From NCBI RefSeq assembly GCF_000515415.1, contig NZ_KI911783.1, forward strand, positions 1,726,392 through 1,790,391: a stretch of DNA of 64,000 bases, written 5' to 3'. A program made the position numbers and the translations under genes. Below, piece by piece: positions 20,230 to 29,428 of this stretch. Position 1 is the stretch's first letter, and each line of letters begins with the position of its first letter. Below the pieces are notes generated by a model. The model was not told the DNA's origin. It ran no database searches and saw only the letters and a list, made by a program, of their open reading frames with translations. Source of the DNA: Bradyrhizobium sp. WSM1417. GTDB taxonomy: Bacteria > Pseudomonadota > Alphaproteobacteria > Rhizobiales > Xanthobacteraceae.

Positions 20230-20243
20230 CGGGGTAAAAGCGC

Positions 20244-20855
20244 ATGATCCGGGCGACGCAGGTCAGGGGACAACATCGCTTCGCGGAAGCGCCGGCGGAT
20301 ACGGTCGTGCTCGATTTCGACGATCGACACCGCCGCCGCATGGCGATGACGGGAACGCGGGGGCTCGAGTTCCTGCTCGACCTGGAGAATGCCGTCGCGT
20401 TGCGCGGCGGCGATGCGCTGGTGCTGGAGGACGGCCGGCTGGTCGAGGTGGTCGCCGCGCCCGAGCCGCTGCTCGAGATCCGCGGCCACGATCCGCACCA
20501 CCTCATTCGCGTCGGCTGGCATCTCGGCAATCGCCATCTGCCGACGCAGATCATGGCCAAGAGCCTGCGTATCCGCCGCGACCACGTCATCGAAGCCATG
20601 GTGAAGGGCCTCGGTGCGCGCGTGATCGAGATCGAGGCGCCGTTCGATCCCGAAGGCGGCGCCTATGCCGATGCCGGTCATGCGCATGGACACGACGACC
20701 ACGCGCATCACGATCATGGCCACGATGATCATCATGATCATCATGGTCATGATCGCCACCATGATCATGCCGCACATGGCGACGGTCACGATCACCATCA
20801 CCACGACGAGCATTGCGATCACCACGGCCATAAGCATGCTCATGACCATAAATGA
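20244..20855 (+). CDS. ureE: urease nickel chaperone UreE with long His-rich tail
   Basis: 203 residues. Residues 1-140 are the usual UreE N- and C-domains ([13 protein letters not shown] near 93-105). The last 60 residues are a His/Asp/Gly tail with 29 His and one Cys, far beyond the core length of about 150. The tail should bind many Ni ions and may store as well as deliver nickel. The 3' end overlaps ureF by 14 bp. Confidence 0.96.
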   Translation: MIRATQVRGQHRFAEAPADTVVLDFDDRHRRRMAMTGTRGLEFLLDLENAVALRGGDALVLEDGRLVEVVAAPEPLLEIRGHDPHHLIRVGWHLGNRHLPTQIMAKSLRIRRDHVIEAMVKGLGARVIEIEAPFDPEGGAYADAGHAHGHDDHAHHDHGHDDHHDHHGHDRHHDHAAHGDGHDHHHHDEHCDHHGHKHAHDHK

Positions 20856-21564
20856 GCCGGTCGCGGCCCGCGACCTCGCGGAGCGCGAGGCGGCGGCGCT
20901 GTACCGGCTGATGACCTGGCTGTCGCCCGCGTTTCCCGTCGGGGGCTTTTCCTACTCCAGCGGCATCGAATGGGCGGTCGAGGCCAGCGACATCTCCGAT
21001 ATCGCGTCGCTGGCGGACTGGCTCGATGCGATGCTTCGCGATGGCTCGGGCTTTTGCGATGCGACGTTTCTGGTCCACGCCTATCGCGCCACTGAAGCGG
21101 GCGAGGGCGACACCTTGAGCGAAATCGCCGAGCTCGCCGCCGCCTTCGTGCCGTCGCGCGAGCGGCAGCTGGAAACGACATCGCAGGGCCGTGCCTTCAT
21201 CGACATCGCCCGCGCCGCGTGGGATGCCGACGGGCTGGATGCCATGGTTGCGGCATGCCGGACGCCACTGGTCTATCCCGTGGCCGTTGGCGTGGTCGCC
21301 GCGATGCACGGCGTGCCGCTCGCGCCGACGCTGCACGCCTTCCTGCATGCGCTGGTCTCGAACTGGATCTCCGCGGCCAGCCGGCTCATTCCGCTCGGCC
21401 AGACCGACAGCCAGCGCGTGCTGGTGAAGCTGGAAGCTGCGGTTGCCGCGACGGCGAATCGTGCGCTGAACGCGACGCTGGACGATCTCGGCGGCGCGAC
21501 GTTTCGCGCCGACCTCGCCAGTCTGCGGCACGAGACGCAATATACGCGACTGTTCAGATCTTGA
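20842..21564 (+). CDS. ureF: urease accessory protein UreF
   Basis: 240 residues from ATG 20842; an ATG two codons earlier is equally possible. The open frame extends upstream through the ureE His tail in another frame, but the family pattern begins at [20 protein letters not shown]. UreF bridges UreD and UreG in the urease activation complex. The start lies inside the ureE tail, so translation is coupled. A palindromic repeat element follows before ureG. Confidence 0.94.
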   Translation: MTINEPVAARDLAEREAAALYRLMTWLSPAFPVGGFSYSSGIEWAVEASDISDIASLADWLDAMLRDGSGFCDATFLVHAYRATEAGEGDTLSEIAELAAAFVPSRERQLETTSQGRAFIDIARAAWDADGLDAMVAACRTPLVYPVAVGVVAAMHGVPLAPTLHAFLHALVSNWISAASRLIPLGQTDSQRVLVKLEAAVAATANRALNATLDDLGGATFRADLASLRHETQYTRLFRS

Positions 21565-21580
21565 GCACGAGCCTCACTCT

Positions 21581-21702
21581 GTCGTCCCGGCGAAGGCCGG
21601 GACCCATAACCACAAGTCTTTGTGGCTATGGGAGGATGTGGCCACAGCGCACCTCGTCAGCTCAGTACGGCGGCTATGGGTCCCGGCCTTCGCCGGGACG
21701 AC
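21581..21702. repeat. 122-bp palindromic element with perfect 28-bp terminal inverted repeats, between ureF and ureG
   Basis: The left arm (21581-21608) begins GTCGTCCCGGCGAAGGCC, and the right arm (21675-21702) is its exact reverse complement over 28 bp. The middle 66 bp contain no ORF worth calling. A related element sharing the left arm and much of the right lies at 52126-52267. It looks like a REP/MITE-type dispersed repeat that inserted in the operon 14 bp before the ureG start. Confidence 0.92.
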
Positions 21703-21715
21703 ATTAGGAGAGAGC

Positions 21716-22339
21716 ATGTCGAAATCTCACGGCCCCTTGCGTGTCGGCATTGGCGGTCCGGTCGGATCGGGCAAGACTGCGCTGATGGACCTGCTCTGCA
21801 AGACTATGCGCGAGCGCTACGATATCGCCGCGATCACCAATGACATCTACACCAAATGGGATGCGGAATTCCTGGTGCGCTCGGGCTCGCTGACGCCGGA
21901 TCGCATTGCCGGGGTCGAGACCGGCGGCTGCCCGCACACCGCGATCCGCGAGGACGCCTCGATGAATCTCGCCGCGGTGGCGGATATGCGCGCCAAGTTT
22001 CCCGGGCTCGATCTCGTGCTGATCGAATCCGGCGGTGATAACCTCGCTGCCACGTTTTCCCCAGAGCTCGCCGATCTCACCATTTACGTCATCGACGTGG
22101 CGGCCGGCGACAAGATCCCGTCCAAGGGCGGCCCCGGAATCACCCGGTCCGACCTCCTTGTCATCAACAAGATCGACCTGGCGCCCTATGTGGGCGCCTC
22201 CCTGGAAAAGATGGAGACGGACGCCAGGCGCATGCGCGGCGCGCGGCCGTTCGTCATGACCAACCTGAAGAAAAGCCAGGGGCTGGACCGCATCATCGGC
22301 TTCATCGAGGCCAAAGGCGGCTTGAAACGGGCCGGCTGA
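21716..22339 (+). CDS. ureG: urease accessory GTPase UreG
   Basis: 207 residues from ATG 21716, preceded by AGGAGAG. The P-loop is GPVGSGKT near residue 14. The nickel-binding [15 protein letters not shown] motif is near 71-85, [16 protein letters not shown] near 102-117, and the guanine-specificity NKID near 149. It hydrolyses GTP to drive nickel insertion. The ribosome site is just outside the right arm of the repeat, so the gene is intact despite the insertion. Confidence 0.96.
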   Translation: MSKSHGPLRVGIGGPVGSGKTALMDLLCKTMRERYDIAAITNDIYTKWDAEFLVRSGSLTPDRIAGVETGGCPHTAIREDASMNLAAVADMRAKFPGLDLVLIESGGDNLAATFSPELADLTIYVIDVAAGDKIPSKGGPGITRSDLLVINKIDLAPYVGASLEKMETDARRMRGARPFVMTNLKKSQGLDRIIGFIEAKGGLKRAG

Positions 22340-22456
22340 CCTGCGCGACGACCTAACGCAGGCGTTTCCCCCGTTAACGCCATCGGCAGAGCCGTGTCCG
22401 CGGAACAAATTTCGGTCACGGCAATTGATTACCTCCGGTGCCCGGAGCAAATCCAT

Positions 22457-22490
22457 CCCGGCCCGACCATCGGCCGGGCGGCTTTAAGCT
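22457..22490 (+). terminator. weak candidate terminator after the urease operon
   Basis: A 7-bp stem (CCCGGCC with GGCCGGG, 8-nt loop) is followed by CGGCTTTAAGCTTCT. The U-tract is poor. It lies in the 265-bp gap between ureG and the sensor kinase, where I see no other feature. Confidence 0.35.
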
Positions 22491-22604
22491 TCTCAGGCGA
22501 CCCAAGTTGCGTATCGATGCCTCCTCCTCCATTATCTCGGCCATTGGGGTTCACCCTGTTTCGGCACGTGCCCGTTCGAGCGGCGTCCATATGCTCCGTG
22601 TTTA

Positions 22605-24296
22605 TTGCCGACCTCCTGCTTTCGCCTGAGTAGTCGCGTGGTCAGGCTGGGTTTCATCATCGGCTTCATTGCTCTTCTCGGAGCCCTGCTCTCCGGGCTT
22701 GCGGCTTATCGCGTCCACGACCAGGAGCTGGCGCTGGACCGGATCGCGCTGGCGCGCGCGATCGACGTCCATGCAAGCCTGGTCCAGGACCGGCTCACCG
22801 AGCGCGAGCTGCTCGCGCGGGTTGCCTCCGGCCTGTTCCGGGCGCCGTCGGTGCTCAAGCCCAACATGCTCGAGCCGCTACGCTCGGCCATCTACGCCTT
22901 CAAGACCGACTTCGTGGTGGCGGGCTGGGTCGCCCGCCTGAAGCCGAACGAGCTTGCCGCAGCGCAAGCCGCCATCGCGAGCGCCGGCTTCCCCAATCCG
23001 CGAATCCGCACCTATGACGACAAGCCGATCGATCCGGCAGGTGTCACCCAGCCGATCGACGTGCTGCTGGATCTCGAGCCGCGCAGCAACGAGACCAAGG
23101 GGCTGCCTGGCCGCAGTTACGACCAGGACCAGGTGCGCAGCGCCATGCTGACGCGCGCCAGAGTGGAGAAGAGGTCGGTTGCCTCAGAACCGGTTGCGCT
23201 CCTGCGTGGCGACGGGTCGATCGGCATCATTGTGGCGGCTCCGGTCATCCCCGAGGGCGCGACGGAACCGGCGGGCTTCATCACATTTTCCTACGAGCTC
23301 TCTTCCCTGATGCTGACCAACGACGACATGTCGTTGTTCGCGGTCGCGCTGAAGGATCCGCGCCGGGAGGGTGGTGAGCTCGTCGCCAACGATCAAGGCG
23401 TGGTCTCGGCCCGCCCGACGGCAGCCGATGGGCCGGCGCCGTCGGCGACGCGCACGGTGAGCTTCGGCGGGCGCGACTGGCAGCTCGGCTATTACGCCAA
23501 AACCAATTCGGCGCGTCGCGCCGAGCAGACTGCGATCATCGTGGCGGCGATCGGCTTTGCGATCACCGCGATGGTATGCGGCCTGTTCGGCTATGTCGCC
23601 TACAACAATTTGCGGCTCAGCCGGGAAATCCAGGTCAGAATCGGCTTCGAGCGTCGGTTGACGGCCGTGATCGACGAGCTCAACCATCGGGTCAAGAACA
23701 TCCTGGCGGTGATCCAATCGATCGTGACCCGTACGCTGCGCCATGGCTCCGACATCGATGTTGCGCGCGAGCTCCTGATCGGCCGCATCCACGCCATGTC
23801 CAACGTCGTCTCGCTGCTCAGCGAGAGCCAATGGCAGGGCGTCAAGCTGAAGGGCCTGTTCGAGGCGCGCGCCATCCCGCATGCCGACCGCATCGCCGTC
23901 ACCGGCCCTGATATCGCAGTCAGCGCGCGCGCGGCGCAGAGCCTGTCGCTGCTGTTCTTCGAGCTCGCCTCGCACTCCGACGAGGGCCTGTCGCTGGTCG
24001 GCAAGCATCCGCACATCACGGCCAATTGGACGGTGACGAACGAGGGCGCGGGCGAGGTCTTCTATTTTCGTTGGGAGGAATTCAACACCAGCGAAGCGAC
24101 GCGCCGCCCCGATTCCGATTTCGGCCTGATCCTGCTCGACCGCGTCGCGCCGGAGGCGCTCGGCGGCACCGCCAAGCGCTATTTCACCGACGTCTCCTAT
24201 GTCTACGAGCTGACCGCGCCGATGGAGACGGTCGAGGACATGACCGAGCGCGACCGCACCGACAAGCTTTCAGCACCGATCCGGCCGGTGCGGTGA
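22605..24296 (+). CDS. CHASE-domain sensor kinase of the HWE/HisKA_2 type with degenerate ATP-binding domain
   Basis: 563 residues from a TTG at 22605; GTG 22635 is an alternative and the start is uncertain. Two membrane spans (about 12-36 and 308-333) flank a CHASE-like periplasmic sensor domain. The dimerisation box carries the phospho-acceptor His361 in ELNHRVKNILAVIQSI. In HWE kinases the N-box usually reads like HELATNAAKYG; here it is FELASHSDEGLS, so the Mg-binding Asn is missing. A WxE (RWEEF, about 489-493) and the G-box-like SDFGLILLDRV remain. No response regulator gene is adjacent. It may be a pseudokinase or use altered chemistry. Confidence 0.8.
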   Translation: MPTSCFRLSSRVVRLGFIIGFIALLGALLSGLAAYRVHDQELALDRIALARAIDVHASLVQDRLTERELLARVASGLFRAPSVLKPNMLEPLRSAIYAFKTDFVVAGWVARLKPNELAAAQAAIASAGFPNPRIRTYDDKPIDPAGVTQPIDVLLDLEPRSNETKGLPGRSYDQDQVRSAMLTRARVEKRSVASEPVALLRGDGSIGIIVAAPVIPEGATEPAGFITFSYELSSLMLTNDDMSLFAVALKDPRREGGELVANDQGVVSARPTAADGPAPSATRTVSFGGRDWQLGYYAKTNSARRAEQTAIIVAAIGFAITAMVCGLFGYVAYNNLRLSREIQVRIGFERRLTAVIDELNHRVKNILAVIQSIVTRTLRHGSDIDVARELLIGRIHAMSNVVSLLSESQWQGVKLKGLFEARAIPHADRIAVTGPDIAVSARAAQSLSLLFFELASHSDEGLSLVGKHPHITANWTVTNEGAGEVFYFRWEEFNTSEATRRPDSDFGLILLDRVAPEALGGTAKRYFTDVSYVYELTAPMETVEDMTERDRTDKLSAPIRPVR

Positions 24297-24303
24297 TTCC
24301 AGG

Positions 24304-24918
24304 TTAGCTGTTCGGCCGCAGCACGAGGTCAACCAGATTGCGCGCGTAGGCCGGCGTGATCGGCGCGATGCCGAAGACGTAGCGGTAGAACAGGCTGCCA
24401 TAGATGGCGTCGTAGAGATCCTGGGGCGGTGCTTCCGCCAGAATGCTGCCGTCGTTCTGGCCCGCGGCGATCATCTCGACCAGCGCGTCGCGGCGGAATT
24501 GCAGATAGCGGGCGTAGAACAGCTCGGCCGAGCCGGTCTTGGAGATGCATTCGGAGATGACGGCGAGTTGGACCTTGCCGAACTCGCCCTGGAGCGCTTC
24601 GGCATAGGCCGCGGCATGGCGGCGTGCGCGCGCGGCGGGGCTGCCCGAGCTTGCAGGCGGCAGCGGCAGCATCTGCGCGGCATGGTGAAGGAAGCCGTCG
24701 ATCAGCAAGGCTTCGCGGGACGGCCACCATTTGTAGATCGTCATCTTGGAGACGCTGGAGTGGCGCGCGATCGCGTCGATGGTGGTGGCGGCAAGGCCGG
24801 TGGTGGCCATCAGCGCATAGGCGCTTTGGAGAATGGCGTTGGTGGTCTCGATCGACCTTGGCCGGCCGCGCCGGGGCGCGCTGTCGGCTCCCCCACCCCC
24901 GCCATTCGCCATCGCCAC
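24304..24918 (-). CDS. TetR/AcrR family transcriptional regulator
   Basis: 204 residues from GTG 24918, with AGGAGG 6 nt upstream. The helix-turn-helix lies at about 20-66 (LAATTIDAIARHSSVSKMTI then YKWWPSREAL). The C-terminal ligand domain is of the TetR_C type seen with RRDALVEMIAAGQNDG. It is transcribed toward the sensor kinase and 82 bp downstream of the OpgC-like gene on the same strand. Its target is unknown; OpgC is the nearest candidate. Confidence 0.88.
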   Translation of the reverse strand: MAMANGGGGGADSAPRRGRPRSIETTNAILQSAYALMATTGLAATTIDAIARHSSVSKMTIYKWWPSREALLIDGFLHHAAQMLPLPPASSGSPAARARRHAAAYAEALQGEFGKVQLAVISECISKTGSAELFYARYLQFRRDALVEMIAAGQNDGSILAEAPPQDLYDAIYGSLFYRYVFGIAPITPAYARNLVDLVLRPNS

Positions 24919-25000
24919 GCCCGGCCTCCTCGCGCAATCCGCTGCCGCTCCGCTTAGCCCAGCCGCGATGGCAGGCCTAGGGGAATCGGAAGGTGCCGGG

Positions 25001-26143
25001 TTAGGCCTGCTGCCGCAAGGCCGCGGGCAGGTCCTGCCGCTTCGACCAGCCGATGTAATATGCGACCGCGGCCATCGCCGCGAAGCCGGCCAGGCTCACG
25101 GCAATCTGCATCACCACCAGATTGGCGCCGGTGATCAGGATGAGATGGCCGGCAAAGGACAGGAACACGCCGACGCAGAACACCGCGAGCCATTCCTCGC
25201 CGCATCTGATCACCGCCTGAAGCGGCTTCAGTCGCAGCCCGGGATGATCGGCTGGGACGAGATATGTCGCGAGGAAAGCGAGCGCGAGAAAGTGGACCAC
25301 GCGATAGGGGGCGAGGTCTTCCTTGTCGGTCGGCGTGATGGTGTTGAGCACGATATCCGGCAAATAGGCCGCTAGCGTCGGCGAGTGGCGCATCAGCGTG
25401 ATTGCCATCGCGACTACGAGATAGGCGCCTGCGAGCACGCGCAGCCAGGACAGGCCGTGCAGCGCGCGGCCCGACGTGCCGGTCACGGCAAACCAGCCGC
25501 CCAGCACCATCAGCATCTGCCAGCAGAACGGGTTGAAGGTCCACTCCTGGTCCGGATAGACCCGGAAATTCCAGTCGAACCAGCGCGCCGCAACGTACAG
25601 CGCGACCGACGCCCCCAGCGTCAGGTTCGGACGCCGCAACAGCCCCCACAGCGCGAGTGGAAGGAGGGCCATCAGCGGGATCATCAGTTGAAGAAGATCT
25701 AGGTTCAGCGGCTCTTCCTGAAGCACCAGTCCGCGTACCAGGATGCGCAGCGGATGCTCGATGATGCCCGAGATGTTGTATTCGTTGATGATCTCAGGCG
25801 CCATCGATTGCGAGGCGACATAGGCGATGGCATCGATGTAGATCACGAACAGGACGACATAGGCCGCGTAGAGCCGCCACATGCGCTGGAAGATGCGCGT
25901 CGCCGCGACGACGTAACCGCGCTCCAGGGCGATCTTGCCGTGAATGATGGCCATGCCATAGCCGGCCACGAACACGAACAGGTCTGCGGCGCCGCTGAAG
26001 CCGAAGTTTCGCAGTGTCAGCAAATTGACGACGTTGTTCGGGATATGGTCGACGAAAACCGACCAGTTGGCGATGCCGAGCGTCAAATAGAGCCGGGGGT
26101 CGTGATGGAATGCGGCGAGGTTCGCCTGGACGGACGGTTTCAT
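25001..26143 (-). CDS. OpgC-like multispan acyltransferase
   Basis: 380 residues from ATG 26143; an in-frame TTG at 26188 would add 15 residues. About ten membrane spans. The N-terminus has the OpgC pattern FVDHIPNNVVNLLTLRNFGF followed by ADLFVFVAGYGMAI. OpgC proteins are thought to transfer succinyl or other acyl groups onto periplasmic glucans. The enzyme sits in the inner membrane. Its acceptor in this organism cannot be read from sequence. Confidence 0.85.
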   Translation of the reverse strand: MKPSVQANLAAFHHDPRLYLTLGIANWSVFVDHIPNNVVNLLTLRNFGFSGAADLFVFVAGYGMAIIHGKIALERGYVVAATRIFQRMWRLYAAYVVLFVIYIDAIAYVASQSMAPEIINEYNISGIIEHPLRILVRGLVLQEEPLNLDLLQLMIPLMALLPLALWGLLRRPNLTLGASVALYVAARWFDWNFRVYPDQEWTFNPFCWQMLMVLGGWFAVTGTSGRALHGLSWLRVLAGAYLVVAMAITLMRHSPTLAAYLPDIVLNTITPTDKEDLAPYRVVHFLALAFLATYLVPADHPGLRLKPLQAVIRCGEEWLAVFCVGVFLSFAGHLILITGANLVVMQIAVSLAGFAAMAAVAYYIGWSKRQDLPAALRQQA

Positions 26144-26319
26144 CGAAAAAATGGCTTTTGGAATCAGGGGCGCTGCTTTTAGCGGCAACCGTCTGCCTAT
26201 CCGAGTAGCGTTTGCGTGATGGCGCAGGCAAACGGGGCAAAATCGGCGCGGGGCCGCCTGCGCCGATTCGATGATGCGTTCGCGGGACTTCTGGCGAAAT
26301 TTTCTAACCCGGTAGCTGC

Positions 26320-26775
26320 TTACTCGGCAGGCTCAGCCGAGGCCTCGTCTGGTACGCCGGCGCGGCTCGCCATGATTCCAAGCGCGACGCCACCGATCGC
26401 CAGGATCGGCACCAGCCGCTTGATTCCGATGGCGCGAACGATCTGAAGACCGGTGGCGAGCAGCATGGGGTCCGCCAGCATGCTCGAGGCCGCCGACTTC
26501 GTGGCGCGCTCGGCTGCGATATGAGCTTGCTTGCGCAGCTGTCGTTTGTAGACCCAATAGCTCACCGCTGCGGTGAGGGTCAGCAGAAAGAAAATGCCTG
26601 CACCGGCGAGGCAGGCCTGCACCGGACCATACTTGTTGAGCACCGAAATGAACGCCGCCGCGCACAGGAAACATGTGGTGATGAAGAGTGCGAACGCCGC
26701 GCCCGCTGCCAGCGAGGTCAGCCGCACAGTGGTGCCGGTGGATGCGCTGATCCCGTCGATGATGCGCTGAAACAT
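26320..26775 (-). CDS. small multispan membrane protein (holin-superfamily III-like)
   Basis: 151 residues from ATG 26775, with GAGGAG 8 nt upstream. There are two adjacent membrane spans (about 18-42 and 52-73), a basic/Ala-rich stretch (KRQLRKQAHIAAERATK) and a third hydrophobic segment near 115-135. The pattern resembles phage-holin-family housekeeping membrane proteins that often neighbour DUF883 proteins, as here. Function unknown. Confidence 0.7.
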   Translation of the reverse strand: MFQRIIDGISASTGTTVRLTSLAAGAAFALFITTCFLCAAAFISVLNKYGPVQACLAGAGIFFLLTLTAAVSYWVYKRQLRKQAHIAAERATKSAASSMLADPMLLATGLQIVRAIGIKRLVPILAIGGVALGIMASRAGVPDEASAEPAE

Positions 26776-26851
26776 GGCCTTGCTCCTCAGATCCCCACAA
26801 GTCGGCACCGGCGGCGCCGCTGCGCCACCGTCTCGATACCCGTTCGCGACC

Positions 26852-27223
26852 TCAGCGGCGCCAGGCTGCGCCGATCAGGAAGCCGATGCCGAGCGCGAGC
26901 CCGACGGTCGCGAGCGGCCGCTGGGCGATCGCGTCCTCCAGTGACTCCTCGATCGAGCCATAGGCATCCTGTGCCGCGCCCAACATCGCGCTGCCGCGCT
27001 CCGACATGTCGTCGATCGCGGAATCCACGTTTTCGCGCGCTTGGCTATAGCCGCGGCGGGCTTGCTTGCCGGAGGAGTTGGCAAAAGTATTGAGCGCGTC
27101 GGTGATCTGATCGGTGAGGGCGGCGATATCGCTTTTCACGGCTGCTACATCCTTCTCGAGGCGTTCTCTGGTGGCTTTGTCGGTCCAGTCTCTCATCCCG
27201 GCTTCGGCATTGGTGGTGGACAT
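26852..27223 (-). CDS. DUF883/YqjD-like membrane-anchored protein
   Basis: 123 residues from ATG 27223; the open frame upstream is not coding-like. A long charged amphipathic helix (DKATRERLEKDVAAVKSDIA onward) is followed by a Gly-rich C-terminal anchor (GLALGIGFLIGAAWRR). E. coli YqjD and ElaB of this family tether ribosomes to the inner membrane in stationary phase. The 76-bp gap to the next gene and shared strand suggest one unit with the holin-like gene. Confidence 0.85.
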   Translation of the reverse strand: MSTTNAEAGMRDWTDKATRERLEKDVAAVKSDIAALTDQITDALNTFANSSGKQARRGYSQARENVDSAIDDMSERGSAMLGAAQDAYGSIEESLEDAIAQRPLATVGLALGIGFLIGAAWRR

Positions 27224-27300
27224 CAGGGGCTCCGAGCTGTTGACTGTGAGACAGCCGGGAAACGTTTCGTCGTCGGGTAAGTTCCGTTCACGGAAACCGG

Positions 27301-28389
27301 TCAGTCCTGCGGGAGCTGCGGCGAATCCTGCGGCAACAGATGCTCCTTCAGGATCAGGGCGACGATCAGCAGCGGCGACGACAGGAACGCGCCCATCGGA
27401 CCCCACAGCCAGGTCCAGAACGCCAGCGCCAGCAGCACCGCCAGCGCATTGAGCGCCAGCCGTCGGCCGATGATGGTCGGCGTGACGAAATGTCCCTCCA
27501 GGAAGGTGATGCCGCCGAAGGCGAGCGCCGCCATCAGGCCGCCGCTGACGGTCGGGAAGGTGACCAGTCCCACCACGACCAGAATGGCGAACATGGCGAC
27601 CGGTCCGATGATCGGAATGAAATTGAGGGTGGCCGCCAGCGCGCCGAGGCCAGCCGGATTGGGCATTCCGGTGAGCGCGCAGACGATGCCGGCGGCGACG
27701 CCGACGCCGACATTGATGAGGGTCACGGTCAAAAGATAGTTGCCGAGATGGACCTCGATCTCGTTGAGGATGCGAAGCGTGCGCAGCCGTGCCTCATGAT
27801 CGCTGAAGGTCATGATCATCGCCCGTCGCAGGTCCCGCCAGCTGGCGATGAACAGGATCAGGGTGACGAAGAACAGCAGGAATTCGGTAAAGGTCGGTGA
27901 CAGGAATTCGATCGTCGGCTGCACCCAATCGAATTTCGGCAACTGGAAACTTGGCAATCCCTCCGAGCCGCCGAGCATCATCTGCAGCTCCCGCCACAGC
28001 GCCAGCGGCCGGTCGAACACGTGGACCTTGTCTTTCAACTGCGCGCCGAGTTCGGGCAGGCGCGAGCTCCATTCCATCGCTGGCGAGGCGATCAGCGCGA
28101 CGATGAAGCCGACTACGGCGGTCACCGCGAACACGATCAGTGCGGCGGCGAGGCTCCGCGGCACTTTCCGTTTCTCCAGGAAGGTCGCTGCAGGTGAAAG
28201 CATCGTGCCGGTGACGAACGCCATCGCGACCGGCAGGAAGAACGCCTTTCCGACATAGAGCACCGCGACGATTGCGATGAGGAGCAGTCCGGCGAGCGAG
28301 AAGGCGACGAGCTCGGTGCGGCGGATCACCGGCGGAAGTTCGCCGTGGCTCTCGGGAAGCGGAGTGCCTTCGCCACTGCCGGAAGTCAT
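27301..28389 (-). CDS. AI-2E family transporter (PerM/YdiK-like)
   Basis: 362 residues from ATG 28389; the frame is open further upstream but unlike the family. About eight membrane spans with the AI-2E transporter ending (LNFIPIIGPVAMFAILVVVG, then GRRLALNALAVLLALAFW). The superfamily name comes from one quorum-signal exporter; most members have unknown substrates. It is divergent from the L,D-transpeptidase gene and upstream of the DUF883 gene on the same strand. Confidence 0.88.
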   Translation of the reverse strand: MTSGSGEGTPLPESHGELPPVIRRTELVAFSLAGLLLIAIVAVLYVGKAFFLPVAMAFVTGTMLSPAATFLEKRKVPRSLAAALIVFAVTAVVGFIVALIASPAMEWSSRLPELGAQLKDKVHVFDRPLALWRELQMMLGGSEGLPSFQLPKFDWVQPTIEFLSPTFTEFLLFFVTLILFIASWRDLRRAMIMTFSDHEARLRTLRILNEIEVHLGNYLLTVTLINVGVGVAAGIVCALTGMPNPAGLGALAATLNFIPIIGPVAMFAILVVVGLVTFPTVSGGLMAALAFGGITFLEGHFVTPTIIGRRLALNALAVLLALAFWTWLWGPMGAFLSSPLLIVALILKEHLLPQDSPQLPQD

Positions 28390-28622
28390 ACGTTCACTGG
28401 GAAGGACGCGCACAATACCTCTCCGGCACGGAGTCTTCGGTCCGCGCGCCCACGACCAGGAGAGAACGTCCAAGCGCCCTGCGGGTTCCATCGCGGCCTC
28501 GTGAAGAAGCGCTCGCTTGACTGTGACGCCGCTGCTGCATCCCGCCGCGGAACTTGTCGCGGTTGGACCGCGTTGAACGAACCAGCGCATCACCCTGATG
28601 CAGGCATCCAACGGGGCAGCAC

Positions 28623-29411
28623 ATGACGAAGTTCTCTGCAGTCCGACGCCGCTTATCGCCGCGCCGCATCACCGCTTTCGCGTTCGCAACCGTTTTGCTG
28701 GCAGTGCCGTTCGGCGCCGCAAGCGCACAGACGCTGGGCTACACCTATCCGCAGGATCAGGCTTACCCGCAGGACCAGGGCTATTCGCAGGGTTATGCAA
28801 ACCAAGGCTATGCAAGCCCGAACGCGCAGGCCTCCGACGAGGATGCCGCGCTGCCCGATCGCCTGCGCAAGCAGATTGTCAGCTTCGACCGCAGCGAGCC
28901 GGCCGGTACCATCGTCATCGATACCAACAATACTTATCTCTATTACGTTCTCGGCCAGGGGCGCGCCATTCGTTATGGCGTCGGTGTCGGGCGCGAGGGT
29001 TTTACTTGGTCGGGCGTGCAGAGCGTCAGCCGCAAGGCGGAATGGCCGGATTGGCATCCGCCGGCTGAGATGATCGCGCGCCAACCCTATCTACCCCGCT
29101 TCGTCGCAGGCGGCCCCGGCAATCCGCTCGGCGCACGTGCGATGTATCTCGGGTCGAGCGAATACCGCATCCATGGCACCAACGATCCCACCACCATCGG
29201 CAAGTTCGTCTCGTCCGGCTGCATCCGCATGACCAACGAGGACGTCACCGACCTGTTCGGCCGCGTCAATGTCGGCGCCAAGGTCGTCGTGCTGCCGAAG
29301 AACGCGCCGCTGATGGCCAAAGGCAGCGATTCCGTGCGCAAGCGTCCGGCCGTGACGGCGCTGCCCTCGGGCCGTCAGGCGCTGAACATTTCGAATTCGG
29401 CCGTGAACTAA
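28623..29411 (+). CDS. L,D-transpeptidase (ErfK/YbiS/YkuD fold)
   Basis: 262 residues. A signal peptide ends near GAASAQ. A Tyr/Gln/Pro-rich stretch (residues 40-64, with YPQDQ twice) leads into the YkuD domain. The catalytic pattern is intact: His184 in YRIHGTN and Cys200 in SSGCIRM. It makes 3-3 peptidoglycan cross-links or attaches proteins to peptidoglycan in the periplasm. The DUF2865 gene follows 17 bp downstream. Confidence 0.93.
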   Translation: MTKFSAVRRRLSPRRITAFAFATVLLAVPFGAASAQTLGYTYPQDQAYPQDQGYSQGYANQGYASPNAQASDEDAALPDRLRKQIVSFDRSEPAGTIVIDTNNTYLYYVLGQGRAIRYGVGVGREGFTWSGVQSVSRKAEWPDWHPPAEMIARQPYLPRFVAGGPGNPLGARAMYLGSSEYRIHGTNDPTTIGKFVSSGCIRMTNEDVTDLFGRVNVGAKVVVLPKNAPLMAKGSDSVRKRPAVTALPSGRQALNISNSAVN

Positions 29412-29428
29412 GGGTCGAGTGAGGTCAC

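Noticed and set aside
20040..20849. A Met/Val/Ile-rich minus-strand frame that looks like a membrane protein
   Set aside because: It is the antisense of the UreE His-rich tail, where CAT/GAC codons read as ATG/GTC.
21581..21702. Element between ureF and ureG considered as an insertion sequence
   Set aside because: It is too short for a transposase and has no ORF. It fits a non-autonomous MITE or REP better, and I saw no clear target-site duplication.
22591..22632. ATG at 22591 as start of the sensor kinase
   Set aside because: It is in a different frame from the kinase and meets a stop within a few codons.
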